Positions 59,961-64,000 of a DNA stretch of 64,000 nucleotides are shown in pieces. Below the pieces are notes generated by a model, which did not search any database, was not told where the DNA came from, and saw only the letters and a list, made by a program, of their open reading frames with translations. The stretch spans positions 31,040,975 to 31,104,974 of the forward strand of contig NC_134283.1 of NCBI RefSeq assembly GCF_949628215.1, read 5' to 3'. Both the position numbers and the translations under genes were made by a program. Position 1 is the stretch's first letter, and every line of letters begins with the position of its first letter. The DNA comes from Phalacrocorax aristotelis (Eukaryota; Chordata; Aves; Suliformes; Phalacrocoracidae).

Positions 59961-62400
59961 TGCTGAGTATTACATAGCACAGAGTTGAGCAGAGCTAAAA
60001 TGATCGATATTGTAATGGACTTCTCATCCTAGTACATGACAGAAATAATAAATGTCATGATGTATGACAGCCCTTCTAAAGCCCTATGGAGCCAAACAAG
60101 ATGCAGCAAGCATATATCTCCTACTTCCTACCCGTTTTGCTTCTCTGTGTCTGTCCTTTGTTTCCTCCCACATTTATTTCCTCAGTAATGGAAGACTGTA
60201 ATTGAATTAAAAGTGACTCTGTATGCACAAGAATATGTTGTGGCTGCATCGCCCCCCTTCAACAGCACTGGGTGGACTTCTGTAACCACAATCTGCTTTG
60301 TGAGCTGCTAAGCGCTTGTGGAGCAGCTTTTTGAGTGATTTTGCCCAGTAGCTGTGTACTCCTGTTGGCATTACACCGGGTGGATGTACATGCAAACAGC
60401 TGCAGCGTCTTTTACTATTACCATGTAGTATTCACCTTCCCGGTCCAGTCTGTTTGTCATTCAGGTCATGCCAAAACTTCATTTTACATTTTGATACTAG
60501 TTCCCATTTTCAAGCCAAATCAAATAAACATCCTATTTGCATCTGTACGGCTCTTCTTGGCTGAGATGTCTAATCAATTAATGATGCCTTGCTCCTGCCA
60601 GTGGCACCAGCCACCACACCTGGTGGGTTTTCCTGCCCCTGACCTTCACAAATCCTGCGCGTACCTTCTTTGTACTGCATTGCCAAACTGCCGCTCTTCT
60701 TTCACTAAGTAGGAAGTAACTGCTTCTTAAAGATAATAAGAAATAAACCAAACCAAAGGTTAGAAAATGAAATAAACACTGTTCCTTCTCTGGTTTCCTG
60801 GGGAGATTTTAAGTGGAGTAAATGGGAAGGGTGGTTCATAATGCTTAAGTGATCTCTCTGTTCTCCTCTTTTTTAACTTTATCATCCATCAGGGTGTTAT
60901 TTCTATACTTACAAGTGGTGCACGGGTTGCAAATTAACAATGTCTCTACTACAGAATGCAAAGGAAGGAAAAAAGAAAAAGATTGTTAGTTTTTCTGGTT
61001 TTGCTGAAATACTGTTGCCACATGCTACAAGTGTGTGATCTTGTATTTAAGTACAGAGAAGAGTTGGTAGGAAGATGAGAATAGAAAAAAATCCCACTGA
61101 TTTTAACCTGTATCAGCACTTCCAGATCAGCTGTAACTAGTATTGGTTAGTTATTGCACCACTGTAGCAAACTGACTCAAACTGCAGAGATGGAGCCCTC
61201 GCAGCATGACCCATGTTGGTGCTGTGGTGAGCATGGTGCTGGACCAGAGGTACCTGCCAGCCGAAATTATCCCATGACTCTACAAGAGGGCTCTCACAAC
61301 AGCTGAAATCCTGTCCTCACTCACCTGGTAAGCTGCACTGCTATTCATTCCTATACTTTGTTTTCACACACAAGTCAATTTTATTATTATTGTATTTCAG
61401 TTAGCCTGTGGCAATCCATTTGAAAACACCTCAGTAGACAATCTGCTTTAATGTCAACAGGATTGTAGGGGGATGTATCCTGGTGAACCCATGGCTCAAA
61501 TAACATTGTGTTTGGAAAACTGGTTGTGTCTTGTAAATAGGAGACTACAGTCGAAAATAAGCTCAATGTGTACGTGCTGTGGAACTGCATTTATTCTTTT
61601 TCAACGGGGTGAGCTTTGCAGGAGAATGAGGCAGAAGGTGAATGCCACGTTTTGACAGACAAGATCCATTTTAGCACTCCATTGCTTCTTTGTTTGTCTC
61701 ATTTTCAGCACCAGAATTTAATGTTCTTACTTTATGAATATGAATGCAGGTATTATGCATACAAGTTACACATTTCAAATTCATGGAAAAACTATGTGAG
61801 ATCACTTGAAATTGAGAGACGGAAAACTAAGAGGCTATATACTTTTATTTTTGAAGACTGGGTGTTCTGGTAAAAGTAATTTTGACATTAGCTAATATAC
61901 AGCACCAAAGACTCTTACACATCAGCCCCTGGACACAAGGACAGCCTGGAAAAGTAACTCAAAGGTGTGCCCTGCCTAGCGCCAGTGAGGAACTATCCGT
62001 TCTAATTCACATGTGAGCCTTTTCAGGGCTTCTGGGTCTCAGTACAAAAAACCCCCTTTCAATTCTGTTGTGACACACAGATGCTCCACATGCCAATTCA
62101 CATGAAAGAGTTGTTCACTTGCATCACATACCAGCTGAAAGCGGATTTCCCAAAATATTGTTCCTCCCTGGTCCTCGGAACCCAGTGGCATAGAGAGCAG
62201 TTAACTGAGAGTGGCGGGTTATCTTCATAGGTATGGAGACAGGAAAAGGTGGGTGGTTTTTTTTTCTTTTTTTCAGTCAAAGCTGACTGGGGCAGCCAGC
62301 TCGTGGCACACACAGTAGAGAAACAGGGAGAGTACATTTAACTGCAACGGGGCCTTCCCCTATGGGTAGATGCACCTTCTCACCTTGCCTGAGCTCCTCT
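59961..62400. other. Intergenic DNA upstream of the NPM1 CpG island
   Basis: No gene recognised, only chance frames of up to 125 codons. AT-rich until about 62.3 kb, where the NPM1 CpG island begins. Confidence 0.5.
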
Positions 62401-62944
62401 ACAGCTCGGGTCCGGAAGCCGCGCGCTGTCCTTACACACCCCATTTCTCACTAGGGTTTGTTACTTCGGCACAGCACTAAGCCTTTTGGCTCGTAGCTCC
62501 CTCAGCAAGCCCCTGGCGCGCAGGACGAGACGGAGCACCTGGGATCCGCCGGGTGTGCTGGGCGCAGGGCTTCCCAAGGGGGGCTGCCTCTCAGGGCAGC
62601 CTGCCCGGCTCACCGCCAGGCAGGGCGGCTCGCCCTCGCTCGCACGGTGCAGCCAGCCAGCCGGCCGGGGGAGGCACCTGAGGGGCGCAGGCAGCTTGGC
62701 CCCTCCGGCATCAGGCCCTTCCCGCGACAGCCATTTCACGCCACCGCCCGGCCGGTCCCTTCAGGTTACAGCGGCAAGCGGGCACCTGCCCGGGCGGCGC
62801 TGCCTGCCCTCTCCCCGCCGGCCGTGCTGGCGAACTGCGCCAGCCCCACGCATGAGGGACTGACCAGCCACCAGCGGGCGGGTGGCGCGGTCCTGCCCAG
62901 TCCTACGGGCCCGCAGCTCCAGCGGTGACTGCGGGTGAGCAGCT

Positions 62945-63233
62945 CCTAGCGCCTCCATTTTGTGAGGGGCACCCCCCCGCCCCCCGCGCGCACCAGGGCG
63001 GCCCTCACGACCCCCACCACGCGTGAGCTCGCGCGGCGGAGGGGCGGGGCGGCGCGTGCGCAGAGGCGGAGCGGCGGGCTGAGGGGGCGCGGCCGGGGCG
63101 CGAGTCTCGCGAGAGCGCGCGGGCTATTTCTGGGAGTGGGCGGGCACAGGCCTTCCTTTAGTGCGCGTCTGCCCGCCGCGCTGCATACCACCCGGTGCTG
63201 CATCCCGTCCCGCGCCACCCGTAGGCCGAGAAG
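62945..63233 (+). promoter_or_regulatory. NPM1: NPM1 promoter and 5' UTR
   Basis: This is a TATA-less housekeeping-type promoter. Visible elements are a YY1-like site GCCTCCATTTTG (reverse orientation, 62951-62962), a GC box GGGGCGGGGC at 63041-63050 and a perfect TCTCGCGAGA palindrome at 63105-63114. A pyrimidine tract CCTTCCTTT at 63151-63159 could be a 5' TOP start. With that start the 5' UTR would be about 83 bases. NPM1 is a ribosome-biogenesis factor whose mRNA is growth-regulated, which fits a TOP-type leader. Start sites are inferred. Confidence 0.65.
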
Positions 63234-63297
63234 ATGGAGGATAGCGCCATGGATATGGAGAGCATGGGTCCCCTGCGTCCACAGACCTTCCTTTTCG
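63234..63297 (+). CDS. NPM1: NPM1 exon 1 coding part
   Basis: Twenty-one codons plus one base, ending TTTTCG|GTAACA. Several in-frame ATGs follow the first. The first is chosen because MEDS is the conserved NPM1 start and its Kozak context is strong. Confidence 0.96.
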
Positions 63298-64000
63298 GTA
63301 ACAGCTCGGCGCCCGCTGGCCTCGTCGTTCCGCTCCCTCAAGCCGCGGTGCCGAGCGGGAGGCGGCCCGAGGCAGATGGGGGACTGCGGCCTCGTGTAGG
63401 CCTCGCGCCGCGCTTCGGTGGGGCGGGGAGGGGTGACAGACGGGGGGGGGGAAGGGGGCTTGTTGGGGCAGGTGGCGCGCGGCGCCCGCGGCCGTTATCC
63501 GGCGCGAGCCCCACGTGGCGCATTGCTCCCACGTGGCGGCGGTGCGGCCCGGCCCAGGCCGCATTTGTTCCCCACCCGTTCCTCGGTCGGAGCGCGAGGC
63601 AGCGGGTGGCCGCGGAGCACGTGGCAGCGCGGCGGGAGGTGGAGCACGTGGGGGGGGGGCGGCGGGGCCTCGCTCACCGCAGGCCACGGGGGAGCCCCCT
63701 ACACCGCGTGCCGGGAGGCGGCGTCCCCTGGGCAGCGCGGGGGAGGCCGGGCGGGGCTTGGGGCCGGGGGCCTGAGCGGGAGCTGCGCGGTCGGCGGCCC
63801 GCGCGCCGCGGCCTCGCGTGGGGTTTTCCCCACCCCACGTGTGTCGTCTGCCTGCAGCGCCGTTGGGTTTCGCTGCAAGTTCGGGGCCTTGGAGCAGTAA
63901 ATTCCAAAATAATCAGTGGTTAGCGAATGCCTGCCTCTAAGTAGATCAGTATGCTTACAACTAAGTGGTCTTTTCACAGGCTGCGAGCTTAAAGCAGATA
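63234..64000 (+). CDS. NPM1: NPM1 (nucleophosmin), first two coding exons, 3' partial
   Basis: Nucleophosmin is an abundant nucleolar histone chaperone. It forms pentamers through its N-terminal core and acts in ribosome assembly, centrosome control and p53/ARF signalling. Exon 1 (63234-63297) encodes MEDSAMDMESMGPLRPQTFLF plus one base of a glycine codon. Exon 2 begins at 63980 and runs off the window, reading GCELKAD. Together they match the vertebrate NPM1 N-terminus, and the avian form has the extra residues around MDMESMG. The start has A at -3 and G at +4. The core domain, acidic tracts and C-terminal RNA-binding domain lie to the right of the window. Confidence 0.97.
63298..63979 (+). 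promoter_or_regulatory. NPM1: NPM1 intron 1 with five CACGTG E-boxes
   Basis: A 682-base GT-AG intron with acceptor TTTTCACAG. Canonical CACGTG E-boxes lie at 63512-63517, 63530-63535, 63618-63623, 63645-63650 and 63836-63841. The first two are both in CCACGTGG context, 18 bp apart. MYC binding to intron-1 E-boxes of mammalian NPM1 is established, so this looks like the avian equivalent. Confidence 0.8.
63980..64000 (+). CDS. NPM1: NPM1 coding exon 2 (first 21 bases)
   Basis: After TTTTCACAG the exon completes the split glycine codon and reads CELKAD, as in NPM1. It is cut by the window end. Confidence 0.93.

Larger units (their letters stand above)
62400..63860. other. NPM1: CpG island spanning the NPM1 promoter, exon 1 and intron 1
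   Basis: CpG-dense sequence begins at about 62.4 kb and continues through exon 1 into intron 1 to about 63.86 kb. Many overlapping frames on both strands come from the composition. Confidence 0.85.

Noticed and set aside
1-64000. tRNA, rRNA, snoRNA or CRISPR-like arrays
   Set aside because: No characteristic box, stem or regularly spaced repeat pattern was seen, although small RNAs in introns cannot be excluded by eye.

Overview
The window looks like a bird genome, and more likely a non-galliform (neoavian-type) bird than chicken. The evidence is a CR1 LINE 3' end with the terminal ATTCTATG-type repeat, two ERVL-class solo LTRs of kinds common in birds, compact introns, and protein-coding exons that read as avian versions of conserved vertebrate genes. 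The species call is inference.

Three genes are supported, all on the + strand, in the order known from human 5q35: RANBP17, TLX3, NPM1. The last three coding exons of RANBP17 (an exportin-7-like importin-beta family member) lie at 4109-4207, 8066-8193 and 11208-11304. The complete three-exon TLX3 homeobox gene lies at 22142-24058 and encodes 289 residues. It sits in a broad CpG-rich domain (about 19.5-26.4 kb) that is interrupted by AT-rich blocks with the look of conserved noncoding elements. At the right edge is the start of NPM1: promoter CpG island, exon 1 (63234-63297), intron 1 with five canonical CACGTG E-boxes, and the first 21 bases of coding exon 2 (63980-64000).

The roughly 38 kb between TLX3 and NPM1 has no confidently recognised gene. 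It holds AT-rich stretches that may be long-range TLX3 regulatory DNA (notably 38.7-40.1, 49.0-49.8 and 59.3-59.6 kb), one young CR1 3' end (51710-51894), two related ERVL solo LTRs (54104-54697 with a perfect 5-bp target-site duplication, and about 57619-58653) and older CR1-type fragments in antisense. One gene-like exon at 56145-56355 has a strong acceptor, an ATG, a signal-peptide-like start and a CAG|GTGAGT donor. I cannot assign it to a family.

RANBP17 is a nuclear transport receptor, TLX3 a neural-fate transcription factor and NPM1 a nucleolar chaperone. They share a syntenic block, not a pathway. Most open reading frames in the GC-rich parts are chance frames. No CRISPR, operon or bacterial-type feature is present, and no tRNA or rRNA gene was recognised.
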